DNA of 5,691 nt from positions 1-5,691 of the forward strand of contig JABFSB010000282.1 of the NCBI GenBank assembly GCA_013140875.1. The letters are read 5' to 3'. Below the pieces are notes generated by a model, which made no database searches, was not told where the DNA came from, and saw only the letters and a list, made by a program, of their open reading frames with translations. Source of the stretch: Acidobacteriota bacterium. Its GTDB lineage: Bacteria > Acidobacteriota > Blastocatellia > Pyrinomonadales > Pyrinomonadaceae. This document shows, one piece after another, positions 5,008 through 5,691 of this stretch. The position numbers and the translations under genes were made by a program. How positions within the stretch are numbered: the first letter of the stretch is position 1; every line of letters begins with the position of its first letter.

Positions 5008-5481
5008 ATGTCTTTCAATAAGATAATCATCGTCGGAAATCTGGGGCGCGACCCTGAGCTTCGTTACACGCCGCAAGGCAATGCCGTTTGCAATTTTTCG
5101 ATCGCGACAAATGAAAAACGTCGTGACAAGGCCGGGGAAATGCAGGACATCACCACGTGGTTTAAAGTCACCCTGTGGGGAAAACAAGCGGAAGTTGCGG
5201 CCAAATACCTGACCAAGGGAAGTTCTGTGTACGTCGAAGGACGCCTTCGCGTTGAAGAATGGACGGATCGGGATGGAAACAACCGTCAGACGCTGGACGT
5301 TAACGGTTCGGACATTCAGTTCCTCAGCGGCGGGACGCGAGGCGAAGGCGGCGGTTATGAAAAGGAATCCTCAGGCGAAGCTGAATTCGCCGGACCGGCC
5401 GAACCACAATCTTCGGCGGCAGCGGGCGGAGGCGGAAGTTTCACTCGCCCGGCAGCGGCGGACGACGACATTCCTTTCTAA
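5008..5481 (+). CDS. ssb: Single-stranded DNA-binding protein SSB
   Basis: The 157-residue product is a bacterial SSB, which coats single-stranded DNA as a tetramer in replication, recombination and repair. It has an N-terminal OB fold of about 108 residues: NKIIIVGNLGRDPELRYTPQG (4-24), FSIATNEK (30-37), TTWFKVTLWGKQAE (49-62) with the DNA-stacking aromatics W51/F52 and W58, KGSSVYVEGRLRVEEW (70-85) and the closing strand DIQFL (102-106). A disordered Gly/Ser/Ala/Glu linker (about 108-150) follows. The acidic tip DDDIPF (152-157) is the standard dock for SSB-interacting proteins. The start is ATG 5008 with GGAGAGAG at 4992..4999. The gene is monocistronic here and converges on a minus-strand gene 13 bases beyond its stop. 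Confidence 0.97.
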   Translation: MSFNKIIIVGNLGRDPELRYTPQGNAVCNFSIATNEKRRDKAGEMQDITTWFKVTLWGKQAEVAAKYLTKGSSVYVEGRLRVEEWTDRDGNNRQTLDVNGSDIQFLSGGTRGEGGGYEKESSGEAEFAGPAEPQSSAAAGGGGSFTRPAAADDDIPF

Positions 5482-5494
5482 GTACTCAATTTAT

Positions 5495-5691
5495 TTAAAC
5501 CCAGCGGCCCATTCCACGGAATTTCCGGAATCGGGCCGCTGTCAGCTTTGCGGGGTCAGCGGCCGATAATTCCTTGACGCTTCTCACCAGGACCTCTTTG
5601 AGTTTCTGCGCGACTGGATCGAAACGGCCTTTGCCCGGATCGTCACCGTCCACTTCCCAAACTTCCGCCTCAGGTACTACTTCATCTATTA
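5495..5691 (-). CDS. accA: 3' end of a probable accA, acetyl-CoA carboxylase carboxyltransferase alpha subunit
   Basis: An open minus-strand frame enters from the right edge (first whole codon at 5689..5687) and ends at a TAA at 5497..5495, giving 64 C-terminal residues; the rest of the gene is outside the window. The fragment begins IDEVVPE, matching the IDE(V/I)(I/V)PEP segment of AccA, and ends with LKEVLVRSVKELSAADPAKL then ARFRKFRGMGRWV, matching the family's closing helices LKE-x-L...L...L...(R)(Y/F)-x-KFR-x-MG. Between them AccA usually has GGAHRDP, whereas here a longer acidic stretch (EVWEVDGDDPGKGRF) is seen, so this part is divergent. AccA with AccD transfers the carboxyl group from biotin to acetyl-CoA to make malonyl-CoA for fatty acid synthesis. 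The call rests on a short fragment. Confidence 0.65.
   Translation of the reverse strand, partial: IDEVVPEAEVWEVDGDDPGKGRFDPVAQKLKEVLVRSVKELSAADPAKLTAARFRKFRGMGRWV
5502..5541. terminator. GC-rich inverted repeat at the convergent ends of ssb and the accA-like gene
   Basis: CAGCGGCCC (5502..5510) pairs with GGGCCGCTG (5533..5541). Five further pairs (5511..5515 with 5527..5531) lie inside after a one-base bulge. On the minus strand the stem is followed by GGTTTAAATAAATT, a moderately T-rich run that includes the accA-like stop codon. On the plus strand it lies 20 bases beyond the ssb stop but has no T-run. It could end transcription in both directions; the fact that it also encodes the accA C-terminus limits certainty. 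Confidence 0.45.

Noticed and set aside
1..5691. tRNA genes, CRISPR repeats, insertion sequences or attachment sites
   Set aside because: None were seen: no cloverleaf-like segments, no regularly spaced direct repeats, no transposase-like frames and no long terminal repeats.

Overview
The window reads as a bacterial chromosome segment of middling GC content with six complete genes and two that run off the edges (1..726 at the left, 5495..5691 at the right). The gene content and the style of the SSB, TsaB/RimI, DUF465 and secreted beta-propeller proteins suggest a member of Acidobacteriota, perhaps class Blastocatellia. This is an impression from protein style and no marker gene here proves it.

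Region 1 (1..2198) is the accessory and most interesting part. It holds the 3' part of a gene for an HPr-kinase-related P-loop protein, then a small gene (762..1247), then a minimal nucleotidyltransferase gene of the NTP_transf_5 type (1320..2198). The small gene encodes an unusual three-part protein: an N-terminal PqqD-type peptide-recognition fold, an internal twin-arginine/hydrophobic export-type segment, and a 30-residue tail with six cysteines. HprK-like kinases, PqqD proteins and NTP_transf_5 proteins are known companions in lasso-peptide and other RiPP clusters. Here the recognition domain and the probable product peptide are one polypeptide. The small gene appears to have its own promoter (692..719), a palindrome at the predicted transcription start, a strong Shine-Dalgarno sequence and its own terminator (1273..1305). 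It would therefore be made as a separate, probably abundant transcript. I infer a RiPP-like or exported Cys-rich peptide system. No core maturase (asparagine-synthetase-like cyclase, transglutaminase-like protease, radical SAM, YcaO) lies inside the window, so the chemistry is unknown.

Region 2 (2195..3318) is housekeeping: tsaB (t6A tRNA modification) and rimI (ribosomal protein S18 N-acetyltransferase). They are joined to each other and to the nucleotidyltransferase by 4-base overlaps (ATGA, then TTGA), so the three are probably translated from one message.

Region 3 (3319..3739) holds a promoter, a small DUF465/YdcH-type gene and a clear terminator. Region 4 (3740..4837, minus strand) is a secreted PQQ-type beta-propeller protein converging on that terminator. 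Region 5 is a roughly 170-base divergent promoter region followed by ssb (5008..5481). Region 6 is the 3' end of a minus-strand gene that looks like accA, the acetyl-CoA carboxylase carboxyltransferase alpha subunit. It converges on ssb with 13 bases between the stop codons and shares a GC-rich inverted repeat there. I saw no tRNA, rRNA, CRISPR array, insertion sequence or attachment site.
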